Shown one piece after another: positions 26,648 through 36,139 of a stretch of 64,000 bases of DNA (position 1 is the first letter of the stretch; every line of letters begins with the position of its first letter). The notes below the pieces were generated by a model. That model was not told where the DNA came from and did not search any database. It saw only the letters and a list, made by a program, of their open reading frames with translations. The stretch is taken from contig JAQIBV010000054.1 of assembly GCA_027858855.1 (NCBI GenBank), positions 1 to 64,000 on the forward strand. The letters are read 5' to 3'. The translations under genes were made by a program, and so were the position numbers. This stretch comes from Spirochaetota bacterium. Lineage in GTDB: Bacteria > Spirochaetota > UBA4802 > JAFGJZ01.

Positions 26648-28273
26648 ATGACAGAACCGTTGGTTGCGTATAATGAACAAATTACCGGCATGGAGAGTGC
26701 CAGAGTTCTTGTTGTCGATGATGAGAGGTCGGTGCGCTTTACACTTGTGAAATTTTTATCATTAAAAGGCTTTCATGTTCTTGAAGCCTCAAATGGTCAG
26801 GAGGCCTTCGACATACTGCACCGTTTCCCATTCGATCTTGTCATCACCGATTTACAGATGCCTGTTGCAGACGGCCGTTTTCTGTTAAAAAAGATGGCGG
26901 AATCGTTTCCGAATATTCCTCGAATGATATTAACCGCCCATGAGCAGGATGACGACGTTTTGCTGGCTTTAAAAACCGGAGCCTACGATTTCTTAAGAAA
27001 ACCAATTTCTGACTTTTCCATGCTCCTTCATTCTGTTAATCGTGCTTTAGAGCGTAAAAAACTTCATGACGACCGAACCAACACTATCTTAAAAATGGAA
27101 CACATTAATGAAGTTGTTTCCATGCTAAACAAAGGTAAGGGTATTGATGAGATTTTTCAGATGCTTACGGTTTCGCTACGTCACATTATAGAATTCAACC
27201 GTATAACTCTTTTTGACCTTCATGATGACAAAGGTGTAATCTCTGTGCGTTTGTCTGATTCAGATCGTCCTGAGAACCTTTGTGTCGGCGACGAGATAGT
27301 TCTTTCAGAAGATGTTCTGGATAATATAAAAAAGAACCGAGAAGTAATTATTTTGGCTGATCTCCACTCCTTTTTTGCAGGTAAGGATTATCCGGCCGAT
27401 TTTTATAAAGTTTTGCCGGAAGGCTTTACCTCTGCAATCATTACCCCCTTAATAACTGATGACCTTGTTCACGGTTTTTTGGTACTCGCCTCAATAAATC
27501 AGAATTTTTATACGGTCGAGGATTCCCGGTTTTTGACAGCAATTGCAGGTCAGATATCATTCAGCATTGAGCGGGGTAGGCTGCTTAGTGAGCTTTCAAT
27601 TCACAGTCGTCATCTTGAGAAGATGGTAAAAATCCGAACCTCCGAGATAATGAAAACGCAGAAAACTACCATCTTTGCTTTAAGCAAGCTTGCCGAAACA
27701 AGAGATAATGAAACCGGAGAACATTTAGAGCGCATGCGTAACTACTCTCTTCTGCTTTCACAGCTTTTAAAGTATACAGGCGGATATCCGGAAATTAATA
27801 ATGAGTTTTTAAAGAACATCTACGACTCCTCTATTCTTCATGATGTTGGCAAGGTAGGTATTCCAGATGCAATTCTGCTTAAGCCTGCACCATTAACGAC
27901 TGAAGAATTTGAGATGATGAAGACACATACCAGCATTGGTTATAGTGCCCTGAATGAAGCCTCACGTGGTCTGGGAGGCGATTCATACCTGAATATGTCC
28001 AAAGATGTTGCCCTGTATCACCATGAGCGTTGGGATGGAAAGGGCTACCCTTCTGGAAAAAGTGGGGAGGATATTCCTTTGTCGGCGCGAATTGTTACCA
28101 TAGGAGATATCTATGATGCTCTGACAACTAAACGTCCATACAAGGGTGAGTATTCTCACTCCCAGGCGGTTACTATAATGCAGGAGGAGTTTTTCAGGTT
28201 TGATCCTAATATCTTTGATGTTTTTGTGAAAAATTCTTCTGAATTTGAACGCATACAGAAGCAGTTTTCATGA
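26648..28273 (+). CDS. Response regulator with GAF and HD-GYP domains
   Basis: A 541-residue protein: receiver (about 18-135, acceptor Asp68 in ITDLQMP, Lys in FLRKPI), GAF-like domain (about 150-310), a linker helix and HD-GYP (about 335-525). The HD-GYP catalytic parts are intact: ETGEHLERM, LHDVGKVGIPD, HHERWDGKGYP and GDIYDALTTKRPYK. It should hydrolyse c-di-GMP when phosphorylated or when its GAF domain binds a ligand. No kinase gene adjoins it; hybrid kinases at 14093 and 36140 are candidate partners only by presence. Confidence 0.9.
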   Translation: MTEPLVAYNEQITGMESARVLVVDDERSVRFTLVKFLSLKGFHVLEASNGQEAFDILHRFPFDLVITDLQMPVADGRFLLKKMAESFPNIPRMILTAHEQDDDVLLALKTGAYDFLRKPISDFSMLLHSVNRALERKKLHDDRTNTILKMEHINEVVSMLNKGKGIDEIFQMLTVSLRHIIEFNRITLFDLHDDKGVISVRLSDSDRPENLCVGDEIVLSEDVLDNIKKNREVIILADLHSFFAGKDYPADFYKVLPEGFTSAIITPLITDDLVHGFLVLASINQNFYTVEDSRFLTAIAGQISFSIERGRLLSELSIHSRHLEKMVKIRTSEIMKTQKTTIFALSKLAETRDNETGEHLERMRNYSLLLSQLLKYTGGYPEINNEFLKNIYDSSILHDVGKVGIPDAILLKPAPLTTEEFEMMKTHTSIGYSALNEASRGLGGDSYLNMSKDVALYHHERWDGKGYPSGKSGEDIPLSARIVTIGDIYDALTTKRPYKGEYSHSQAVTIMQEEFFRFDPNIFDVFVKNSSEFERIQKQFS

Positions 28274-28441
28274 GTTTATTCATTTTTTTTGAAACAAAAA
28301 AGGTTGATGTTATCCGAAATTTTTATCCAATGGATAAAATAGTAAAAATGAGTAAAATTTAATAAGTATCTTATAAACTTTGAATCTTAAATGAGGGCTT
28401 TTTAAGCGCTTGGTTGTTTATAATGGTGTATAAAGGTAACT

Positions 28442-29338
28442 ATGTATCAAAAAAGAGTCGGATTCAGTCTTGGCGGGCCCATAACTCCTCAGGTAAAGCT
28501 GTTGCTGATTATAATGGGTTCTATATTTCTGCTTCAGCTTGCCATGGGGTTCATATCAGCTGATTTAGTCAGTTGGTTTAATAGTCTTTTTGGAATCAGT
28601 CATGCTGGTGTGTTTGGTAAGTTTTATATCTGGCAACCTCTTACCTATATGTTCCTTCACGGCGGATTCCTGCATATTTTATTTAATGGCCTTGCCCTCT
28701 GGATGTTCGGTTCAGAGCTGGAACGTTTGTGGGGGGAAAAACGTTTTATTCGCTATTTTATACTTTCTGGTGTAGGCGCTGGTATCTGTATCGCGATAGT
28801 CAATTACCTGCTTTATGCAAAGAATGGCAATCCGTTTGTTGTTACGCTGGGTGCTTCGGGTGCCATATACGCTCTTCTTCTTGCTTATGGAATGATCTGG
28901 CCTGAACGGCAGATATATATTTGGGGTATTATTCCTATAAAAATGAAGTATTTTGTTCTTATTTTCGGTTTGATGGAGTTTTTTGGAACAATTAACTCTA
29001 TTCGCGGTGTTGGTGGAAGGATCAGTCATATTGCCCATTTTGGAGGACTGGTTGTCGGTTTCCTGCTTATGCGCTTCGGTTCCCAGGTTTCAAACCCGGC
29101 TCCATTTTCGTCACGGCAGCCACACAGAATAAATGCGGTTTCAGAATTTTTTAAAAAGAAAAGAGTTGAAAAAAAACGGGATGAGATTGACAAGCGTATT
29201 CGCGCCAAGGCGATTATTGATCGTATGCTTGAAAAAATAGCGCAGTCGGGTTTAGAGTCGCTTACCGCTGAAGAGCGTCGTGATCTTGAGTGGGCTCGTA
29301 AAAACTATTTTCCCGGTGGTTCAGATACTATTCATTAA
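28442..29338 (+). CDS. Rhomboid family intramembrane serine protease
   Basis: A 298-residue membrane protein. The rhomboid core has YMFLHGGFLHILFNGLALW, the catalytic Ser in GASGA (about Ser139) and the catalytic His in HIAHFGG (about His199), with about six membrane helices. A charged cytoplasmic C-terminal tail (about 225-298) ends with a helix containing LTAEERRDLEWARKNYF, as in many bacterial rhomboids. It cleaves membrane helices of unknown targets. It stands alone before the tRNA genes. Confidence 0.92.
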   Translation: MYQKRVGFSLGGPITPQVKLLLIIMGSIFLLQLAMGFISADLVSWFNSLFGISHAGVFGKFYIWQPLTYMFLHGGFLHILFNGLALWMFGSELERLWGEKRFIRYFILSGVGAGICIAIVNYLLYAKNGNPFVVTLGASGAIYALLLAYGMIWPERQIYIWGIIPIKMKYFVLIFGLMEFFGTINSIRGVGGRISHIAHFGGLVVGFLLMRFGSQVSNPAPFSSRQPHRINAVSEFFKKKRVEKKRDEIDKRIRAKAIIDRMLEKIAQSGLESLTAEERRDLEWARKNYFPGGSDTIH

Positions 29339-29453
29339 GTGTATCGCTCCCGAGTATCTGTGGTTTTTTGAGCAATCAGAATGCAGAATGGTTGCTTATC
29401 ATGCGAAAGTTTTCACAAAAAAGTAAAAAACAATTTTATTAAATGAAAATTAT

Positions 29454-29482
29454 TTGACACAAATATGCTCTCTTAGTAAATG
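29454..29482 (+). promoter_or_regulatory. Promoter of the tRNA operon
   Basis: TTGACA at 29454-29459 and TAAATG at 29477-29482, 17 bases apart, with the first tRNA starting 12 bases later. Confidence 0.65.
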
Positions 29483-29493
29483 GTACAGACGTT

Positions 29494-29566
29494 GAGGCGC
29501 TAGCTCAGTCGGTAGAGCAACTGCCTTTTAAGCAGTGGGTCCGGGGTTCGATCCCCCGGCGCCTCA
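29494..29566 (+). tRNA. tRNA-Lys(TTT)
   Basis: A 73-base cloverleaf: acceptor GAGGCGC/GCGCCTC, D stem GCTC/GAGC, anticodon stem ACTGC/GCAGT with loop CTTTTAA giving anticodon TTT, and T loop GGTTCGATCC. Discriminator A; CCA is not encoded. Confidence 0.96.
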
Positions 29567-29589
29567 AATCCCGAAAGGGTATTTGCAAT

Positions 29590-29662
29590 GTCCCCGTCGT
29601 TTAGTGGTCTAGGACACCGGGTTTTCATCTCGGCAACAGGGGTTCGAACCCCCTCGGGGATG
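29590..29662 (+). tRNA. tRNA-Glu(TTC)
   Basis: A 73-base cloverleaf: acceptor GTCCCCG/CGGGGAT, anticodon stem CCGGG/CTCGG with loop TTTTCAT giving anticodon TTC, and T loop GGTTCGAACC. Discriminator G; CCA is not encoded. It lies 23 bases after tRNA-Lys in the same transcript. Confidence 0.96.
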
Positions 29663-29665
29663 CAT

Positions 29666-29693
29666 AAAGAGCTGCCAGTATTGGCGGCTCTTT
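29666..29693 (+). terminator. Terminator of the tRNA operon
   Basis: AAAGAGC (29666-29672) pairs with GCTCTTT (29687-29693) with inner GCC/GGC pairing, three bases after the tRNA-Glu end. Confidence 0.8.
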
Positions 29694-29889
29694 ACTGTTT
29701 CATAACAGCTTTTATATCTTCGTTTGTGTATTCGCTTTTCTGAATCAATCAGACGGCTTTGGCCGAGCTCTGTCCGCGATACTGTTTTTTTCTTGACAAT
29801 CTACCCCTATCCTTTCGTTTAAGATAAAGCCACGAACATTAATATAACCGGAACGGTGGTTTTAAAAATACCCTATACAGGAGTAAAAT

Positions 29890-31830
29890 ATGTTAGAACT
29901 GAAGAAAGGAGTCGATATTATCTCGGCAGTTGGCGGGATTAAATCGATGGATGAAGCGAATGCACTATTTAAAAAGAAGATGGATGATGCAAACTTTGCA
30001 AAAATCAGCAAAATAAAGACTGAAGAAGCGGTTATTCGTATTGCAAATGCAGTCTCCATGTGTGATCCCGATTCTGTTTTCATTATCAGTGACTCGAAAG
30101 AAGATTATCTTCATGTAAAAAAGCGCAGTATCGAGACTGGTGAAGAATCTCCTCTTGCTATTAAAGACCATACAATTCACTTTGATCTTCCGCAGGATCA
30201 GGGACGTCTTGTGAAACAGACATTTTACATCGTTAATGAAGGCGAAAAGACAAGTTCAATTGCTAAAACCGAGCTTCGTGCTGAGTCTCATAAATATATT
30301 GAGCAGAATATGACTGGTATAATGAAAGGACTTACAATGTATGTTGCTTTTATTAACCGTGGTCCGGTTGGCGCGTCGGCAACTATTCCTGCGATAATGA
30401 TTACATCTTCGACTTATGTTCAGACATCGTGTGAACTTTTGTATCGAAACGGATTCTCTGATTTTGATGCTGAAGTCAAGCGTGCAGGAGTATTCTTTAC
30501 AAACTGTCACTCACAGGGAACTAACCGTCCTGAAGATGTTCCTAATGCACGAATTTATATGGACCGAAGCTGGCAGACAACTTACTCCACTTTCTGTACT
30601 TATGCCGGTAATACCCTGCTTCTTAAAAAGGGTAATCACCGTTTTGCCAGTGACTGGGCAGTATATAAGAAACTCGGCAAAGAGCTTTCAGAGCATATGT
30701 TCATTACAGGACTTACCGGACCAAACGGACGTAAAACCTATTTTGCAGGTGCAGCACCATCCGGTTGTGGAAAAACTACAACTGCAATGGTAGGTACCGA
30801 TTTTATTGGTGATGACCTTGCTCAGATGTGGATCGATAACAAGGGTACCATTCGTGCGGTAAACCCTGAAAAAGGTATTTTTGGTATTGTTGCGGATGTA
30901 AATTACGAGGGTGATCCTTATCTTATGAAGCGTCTTCGTGAAGAAGGTACTGAAGTTATCTTCTCGAATGTACTGGTAGATGAGAACAAGAAGCCTCGTT
31001 GGGTTGGTGATGGAGATCCTATTCCTGCAAAGGGTGTTAACTTTCAAGGAGAGTGGACTCCGGACATGAAAGATGTTCCTATGTCTCATCCAAACTCAAG
31101 ATGTACCCTTAAGAATACCGCAATTGACAACTATAATGAAAAAGATGCTGAAGATCCAAATGGTGTTCACGTTAAAGTTGTAACCTACTCTGGTCGTGAT
31201 TCTGATACCATGCCTCCGGTTTGGGTTGCTAAATCGATGGATGAGGGTGTAGCTATCGGTGCCTCTATCGTTTCTGCTGCTACTGCTACTGAGGTTGGTG
31301 CTACAGGTGTTAACCGTCAGCCATGGGCAAATGCTCCTTTTATTCCTGGTGCACTTGGCGATTACATGGATGCTCAGTTTAAGTTTTTTAACAACAGCGA
31401 GCTTTCTGAAAAACCTATTATGGCTGGTTTGAACTATTTCTTGACCGAAGGTTCACGTGGTGGAGAAGGCAAGAAGCTTCTTGGTGAGAAAAAAGATGTT
31501 AAGGTATGGCTTGGATGGTTAGAGCTTTGTGCGAATGGAGATGTTAAGACTATCGAAACTCCAATTGGCCAGATTCCGCTTTATGAAGATCTAAAGAAGC
31601 TGTTTGCCGGTATTGACAAACCATATTCAGAAGAACTTTATGTTAAGCATTTCTCTTTCTATGTTGATAACATGCTTGCTCGTCTTGACCTGCAGAAAGA
31701 CGCCTGGGCAAAAGAGGAAAAAGTTCCGTCAAGAATTTTCGAGATCTATGAAGATCAGAAAAAAGGTTTACTTGCTCTTAAAGAAAAATTCGGTGCAATC
31801 GTTACACCAGAGCAGCTTGCACAGGCTTAA
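29890..31830 (+). CDS. pckG: Phosphoenolpyruvate carboxykinase (GTP type)
   Basis: A 646-residue enzyme interconverting oxaloacetate plus GTP with phosphoenolpyruvate, CO2 and GDP. The nucleotide loop APSGCGKTT (about residues 290-298) carries the Cys characteristic of GTP-type enzymes; FIGDDLAQM follows as the metal-binding segment, and FVNP-like and NSRCTLKN blocks are visible. It is slightly longer than classical PckG and reads GCGKTT rather than ACGKTN, so it belongs to a diverged branch. In a fermentative spirochaete it may run in either direction (gluconeogenesis, or CO2 fixation to oxaloacetate). TTGACA at 29793-29798 may be its -35. It is a single-gene unit with a strong terminator. 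Confidence 0.93.
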   Translation: MLELKKGVDIISAVGGIKSMDEANALFKKKMDDANFAKISKIKTEEAVIRIANAVSMCDPDSVFIISDSKEDYLHVKKRSIETGEESPLAIKDHTIHFDLPQDQGRLVKQTFYIVNEGEKTSSIAKTELRAESHKYIEQNMTGIMKGLTMYVAFINRGPVGASATIPAIMITSSTYVQTSCELLYRNGFSDFDAEVKRAGVFFTNCHSQGTNRPEDVPNARIYMDRSWQTTYSTFCTYAGNTLLLKKGNHRFASDWAVYKKLGKELSEHMFITGLTGPNGRKTYFAGAAPSGCGKTTTAMVGTDFIGDDLAQMWIDNKGTIRAVNPEKGIFGIVADVNYEGDPYLMKRLREEGTEVIFSNVLVDENKKPRWVGDGDPIPAKGVNFQGEWTPDMKDVPMSHPNSRCTLKNTAIDNYNEKDAEDPNGVHVKVVTYSGRDSDTMPPVWVAKSMDEGVAIGASIVSAATATEVGATGVNRQPWANAPFIPGALGDYMDAQFKFFNNSELSEKPIMAGLNYFLTEGSRGGEGKKLLGEKKDVKVWLGWLELCANGDVKTIETPIGQIPLYEDLKKLFAGIDKPYSEELYVKHFSFYVDNMLARLDLQKDAWAKEEKVPSRIFEIYEDQKKGLLALKEKFGAIVTPEQLAQA

Positions 31831-31856
31831 TAAAGCAGTTTAATTCGTTAATATAC

Positions 31857-31882
31857 AAAAGGGCCGAAAGGCCCTTTTTTTT
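31857..31882 (+). terminator. Strong terminator after pckG
   Basis: AAAAGGGCC (31857-31865), loop GAAA, GGCCCTTTT (31870-31878) and then further T residues to 31882. A textbook intrinsic terminator. Confidence 0.95.
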
Positions 31883-32007
31883 GTTTGCCCAGCGAAGCTA
31901 GCAAACCCGGCCTTTTGGAATGAGAAGGCTTCGCTCTGATCAGGGGGAAGATAATCCGAATTGCAAGGGCTGGTCATCCGGGCAATTCTATATGTCAACA
32001 TAGTTGA

Positions 32008-32195
32008 ACAATCACCGTCTCTATTGCTTCGAAAACATCCTCCGTCCCCAATAAAGCCCACAAAAACGTCAACGTCCCCATTTTATCCCTCTTTTTGCTC
32101 ACAAATCACCGAAAACGTCACCGTCCCCCTTTCTCAATTATTTGCTATTACTTATTACCTGTTTGTTGTCTTTAACGTCACCGTCCCTATTACTT
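32008..32195 (+). repeat. Cluster of five degenerate CCGTCCCC repeats
   Basis: Cores at 32015-32022 (CCGTCTCT), 32042-32049 (CCGTCCCC), 32072-32079 (ACGTCCCC), 32121-32128 (CCGTCCCC) and 32181-32188 (CCGTCCCT). Three are preceded by AACGTCA, and all are followed by A/T-rich sequence. Spacing is 27-60 bases and irregular. All lie in the same orientation between pckG and the chemoreceptor gene. There is no protein gene in 31883-32409. Confidence 0.6.
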
Positions 32196-32380
32196 CGCAT
32201 CTGATTTCTTGTAAAAAGTTGAAATCCCCATTTTTTATGGGTATTAATAATATGCGGGTGAATTTGTCATCCGGTCCGTCTTTGAAACGGGTTTCTCTGT
32301 TCTTTCTACAGTATCAGAACTCTATTGTCATATCTGCCTGCTATTTAGTATAACTGGATAATACCAGGTTTGTTTTGGTG

Positions 32381-32394
32381 CGCAAAATTTTGCG
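32381..32394. promoter_or_regulatory. Palindrome just upstream of the chemoreceptor ribosome site
   Basis: CGCAAAATTTTGCG is a perfect 14-base palindrome ending four bases before TAGGAG and 15 bases before the start codon. It could be a protein-binding site or a small hairpin affecting translation. Confidence 0.4.
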
Positions 32395-32409
32395 TTTTAG
32401 GAGTGTTAT

Positions 32410-34614
32410 ATGTTTAAAAAGATGAAATTAGGAACCAAGCTGATTACAATTACCGGTGCTATTATTGTTGGAACGGCGCTGGTAATAACCGTAGCTGCTG
32501 TGATTCAGGCTTCAAATGCTTTGTCAAATGAGGCCTTTAACAAATTAGAGGCAATTCATGGTGAAAAGAATAATGAGTTAAAAAAGTATTTTGTCGGGAT
32601 GAAGAATCAGACCCAGGTAATTTCGCAGAGTCGGGATGTTGCCGAATCCATTTTTGCACTTGTACGTTATCATAAGGAAATGAATATTCAGGGGGATCAG
32701 GATTTCGATATGTCCAGTACAGGAGCGGGTTTAACACGGTCATATGATGATATTTACCGCGAAATTGATGCTCAGTTGGCTAAATATGTAGATATTTTTG
32801 GGTACTACGATGTCTACATTGTCTGTTATCCACATGGCCACGTTATGTATAGTCATGAAAAAAACAGCGACCTTGGTACCAATCTAAAACACGGAGAATA
32901 TAAAGATTCGTATCTATCGCGGGTATGGGATCTTGCCCGAAACAGTAATGAGTCCGTAGTTGTTGATATGTCGCCTTACGCTCCCCGGGGAGGAAAGCCG
33001 ACGATGTTCAGCGGTGCACCGATAATTGCGAATGGCGAGAGGGTAGGAGTTATTGTTCTTCAGGTCAACAATGAAGAGATAAATCACCTTGTTGGCGAAG
33101 CGCAAGGAATGGGTAAAACCGGCGAGGTTTACTGTGTGGGGCACGACAACCTGATGAGGAGTGACTCCAAACTTGACCCGGAAGATACTGTGCTTAAACG
33201 TGAAGTAAAAACGGTAGCAACTGAAAAGGCTCTTAAAAATCAGAGTGGAAAGGAACGCATTGTCGATTACCGTGGAATGGATGTGTACAGTGTGTATGGT
33301 CCGGTGGGTATTAATGATATTTTCGCCTCTGACTTTGACTGGGCGATTATTGCTGAAGTTGATGAGACGGAAATTCTGGAACCGGTTAATAATCTGATTA
33401 TTATTATTTCCATTATTTCGGTAATTGTTGTAATCGGTGCCGTGTTGATTACAATTCTGTTTTCCCGTTCGATATCAAAACCTCTTAAATACGGTGTGAA
33501 TTTTGCTGAAATTGTATCAAAGGGTAATTTGACACAGCAGATGGACAAGAGCTATTTACGGCGCGGTGATGAAATAGGTGATCTTGCCCGTGCGATGGGT
33601 GCGATGTCGGAAGACCTTGAGAGTACGATAAGCAACATTATTGTCGCTGCGCAGAATCTTGTTCAGGCAGTTCAGGAGATATCTGCCGGAAATGAAAACC
33701 TGTCGCAGCGCACGTCTGAACAGGCCTCTTCTTTAGAAGAGATAGCATCCACAATCGAGCAGTCGACCGCTACCATAGTACAGAATGCCGATAATTCGCG
33801 TAATGCCAATAAACAGACACAAGAGACTTCGGTTCTTGCTGAAAATGGCGGGGATGTTATAGGTAAAGCCGTTGAGGCAATAAATGAAGTTAATGAATCG
33901 AGCAAACGAATCGAGGAAATTATTTCAGTGATAGATGAGATCGCATTTCAGACAAACCTGCTGGCTCTGAATGCGGCGGTCGAGGCCGCGCGCGCCGGTG
34001 AACAGGGACGGGGTTTTGCCGTTGTTGCAGGTGAGGTTCGTAATCTTGCACAGCGTTCCGGTAATGCCGCAAAAGAGATAAGTGTATTGATAAAAGAGAC
34101 GGTGGGTAAGGTAGACGCAGGAACTTCATTAGCTAACAGGAGTGGTGATATAATCGGTGAGATTATCGGTTCTATTGCTTTGGTTACTAAAACAGTCTCC
34201 GAGATTGCGGCTGCTTCAGACGAGCAGAAACAGGGAATCAGTCAGATAAATGTCGCTGTAACCGAGTTGGATAATATGACACAGCAGAATGCAGGGCTAG
34301 TCGAAGAGACGGCATCTGCGTCTGAAGAGATGGCCAGCCAGGCACAGGAACTTCTGATAATGATGGGCAGGTTTAAGATTAAGGATGAGGTAAAAACCAG
34401 CAGTTACGAGCGCAACCACCGCGAAATTCATTTAAGCCAGGGCGGCGGTCGTGCTGGCGGATTAAGGCAAAACAGCTCGCAAAAACCGGTTCAGAATTCA
34501 TCAAATCAGCAAAACAGTTCAGGGCGGAATAATAGTTCAGGCCAACAAAGCGGGAAAGCCGGTGATGGTAGCATAGAGGATATCCTCTCTGAAGAGGGTT
34601 TTGAGCAGTTTTAG
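32410..34614 (+). CDS. Methyl-accepting chemotaxis protein
   Basis: A 734-residue chemoreceptor. The first membrane helix (about 12-33) and second (about 322-348) enclose a periplasmic Cache-type sensor (about 40-310; [35 protein letters not shown]). A HAMP domain follows, then the signalling hairpin with the invariant tip [21 protein letters not shown] and methylation helices on both sides. A flexible Asn/Ser/Gln/Gly-rich tail (about 665-720) ends in GFEQF, which fits the aromatic-x-x-aromatic pentapeptide that tethers CheR/CheB in other bacteria. TAGGAG precedes the ATG. It links sensing of an external ligand to periplasmic flagella. Confidence 0.95.
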   Translation: MFKKMKLGTKLITITGAIIVGTALVITVAAVIQASNALSNEAFNKLEAIHGEKNNELKKYFVGMKNQTQVISQSRDVAESIFALVRYHKEMNIQGDQDFDMSSTGAGLTRSYDDIYREIDAQLAKYVDIFGYYDVYIVCYPHGHVMYSHEKNSDLGTNLKHGEYKDSYLSRVWDLARNSNESVVVDMSPYAPRGGKPTMFSGAPIIANGERVGVIVLQVNNEEINHLVGEAQGMGKTGEVYCVGHDNLMRSDSKLDPEDTVLKREVKTVATEKALKNQSGKERIVDYRGMDVYSVYGPVGINDIFASDFDWAIIAEVDETEILEPVNNLIIIISIISVIVVIGAVLITILFSRSISKPLKYGVNFAEIVSKGNLTQQMDKSYLRRGDEIGDLARAMGAMSEDLESTISNIIVAAQNLVQAVQEISAGNENLSQRTSEQASSLEEIASTIEQSTATIVQNADNSRNANKQTQETSVLAENGGDVIGKAVEAINEVNESSKRIEEIISVIDEIAFQTNLLALNAAVEAARAGEQGRGFAVVAGEVRNLAQRSGNAAKEISVLIKETVGKVDAGTSLANRSGDIIGEIIGSIALVTKTVSEIAAASDEQKQGISQINVAVTELDNMTQQNAGLVEETASASEEMASQAQELLIMMGRFKIKDEVKTSSYERNHREIHLSQGGGRAGGLRQNSSQKPVQNSSNQQNSSGRNNSSGQQSGKAGDGSIEDILSEEGFEQF

Positions 34615-34727
34615 TTTAAAGAAGCTATTTAACTCGGAATAACGACAGTACGGCTTGCAATTATCAGGGAATTATACAGTTCCCTAATATTAAACACTGG
34701 TTTTCAGAAATTATTACTTAAAAAAAG

Positions 34728-34753
34728 AAAAAGCCGCTAAACAGCGGCTTTTT
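34728..34753. terminator. Bidirectional terminator
   Basis: AAAAAGCCGCT (34728-34738), loop AAAC, AGCGGCTTTTT (34743-34753). It gives a T-run on both strands and lies between the converging chemoreceptor and lipoprotein genes. Confidence 0.93.
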
Positions 34754-34783
34754 CAGGTTAAAAGTACATTTTATAAATTGAAG

Positions 34784-35728
34784 TTATTTCTCACTAATTT
34801 CGTAAGTTATGTATTCGCTGCTGTCTTTGTCTATGCTTAACAGAATACCCTGGTCATATGTGTAATCATAGGTTACTGATGTACTTTCTTTGTTATCTTT
34901 GTATACAACTTTATCAAGAAAGCCGTTTTCACTCCAGGTATACTCTTCTGTCTGGTCAAGGTCGGTGCCACTTAGAGTTGCCTTGGATACATAGCCTTCG
35001 TCATTGTATTCATACTCGATTGTGCTGGTTCCAGTTTCTTCGGTAATTGTGCATTTAATAGGTCTTTTTTCTACACGTGCAAAATCATATACTCTTTCTT
35101 CTTTAACATTAGTACCATCAGCATCAATGTTAGTTTGTTTGTATTCCTTTAAAAAGCCATCTTGATAGCTATATTCGTATGTATACTCATCTGAGTCACT
35201 ACCGAATGTTCTTTTTTGAACTTGTTTGGTAATTCTGTTTTTGTCATCATATGTATAATTATTGGTTATATCTTCATCATACTCTGTATCCTCAAAGTTT
35301 AATGCGGTTAGCATGAAATTCTCATTATAGCTTCCAGTACCACCACTAGAGATTTCAAATGCAAAACTGTCACTGAAGGTGAAAGTGGTCTCTTGCCTAT
35401 CTGCTTTGCGTTTACTGAGTAGACCATCACTGTTGTATGTATATGTGATATCATCTTGACCGGTCTCTGATTTAACTATTGAAGAAACGCTGCGATAGGT
35501 ACTCGTGGAAATAGCCGGATTATCAAAAGTTTTTACTGAAATGTAAGAATAGCGATCTGATTTATTTTTTACAGGTGAAGAAAATTTGTTTGCGAAAATG
35601 GGTGACTGATAGTCAATAAAATAGTTAAAAGGGTCGGTGCCGCGGCTTGGTGCTTCTTCATCCTCTTCGCATGCTGTGAATGTTAGCAGCAATGAAGATG
35701 CCAATAATAAAAGTAGTAGTTTTTTCAT
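34784..35728 (-). CDS. Lipoprotein with YD/RHS-like repeats
   Basis: A 314-residue lipoprotein: signal MKKLLLLLLASSLLLTFTAC, then a Tyr/Asp/Thr-rich body with recurring blocks such as TYTYNSDGLLSKR, NYTYDDKNRITKQ, EYEYNDEGYVSKA and YTWSENGFLDKV. Each is a strand-turn pattern similar to single YD repeats of RHS proteins, but far shorter than a true RHS shell and without a toxin end. It is most likely a surface or periplasmic beta-rich protein of unknown role. The lipoprotein at 57788 has the same character. Confidence 0.75.
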   Translation of the reverse strand: MKKLLLLLLASSLLLTFTACEEDEEAPSRGTDPFNYFIDYQSPIFANKFSSPVKNKSDRYSYISVKTFDNPAISTSTYRSVSSIVKSETGQDDITYTYNSDGLLSKRKADRQETTFTFSDSFAFEISSGGTGSYNENFMLTALNFEDTEYDEDITNNYTYDDKNRITKQVQKRTFGSDSDEYTYEYSYQDGFLKEYKQTNIDADGTNVKEERVYDFARVEKRPIKCTITEETGTSTIEYEYNDEGYVSKATLSGTDLDQTEEYTWSENGFLDKVVYKDNKESTSVTYDYTYDQGILLSIDKDSSEYITYEISEK

Positions 35729-36139
35729 TTTTGTGTCTCCTTGATTTAATGTTGATTACGGTGCTTCAAAAAATCTCTGTTTTTTTGATTTGTAAAATCC
35801 CTCATAAAGGTTCTAAAGAGATATATAAAGAAAACGAAATAATTCAACTCTTTTTTTTACTCCTGACAGGGCAGTGCCAAAAACGTAATAAAGACCGATT
35901 AAAAATCAGATCATTATAAGAAGTTCATCCAGAATGTTAAAAGATCATAGGATTTGAGTAGTTCGCCGGATGATTGTTACAGACAGTCCGTTTGAGAAAA
36001 ACGGAATAAGTTAAGTTTTCGGGTATAAGCATGTTCGTTAGGAGGTTTATATTGCTGATAAGTAATAAGTAAAGTGCAATCGATCGCAATAGTCTCCGCT
36101 TTTCTCTTTATTGGGCTTTCTTAAGTTTTATTGAAAGTT
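35729..36139. other. Intergenic region without evident gene
   Basis: About 410 bases, AT-rich. It must hold the promoter of the YD-like lipoprotein (minus strand) and the end of the converging-side kinase transcript. I see no clear hairpin terminator, repeat or RNA gene. Confidence 0.4.

Noticed and set aside
32008-32195. A CRISPR array, because of five repeated units in a row.
   Set aside because: The units are degenerate, only about 15-20 bases long, irregularly spaced (27-60 bases), and no cas genes are present.
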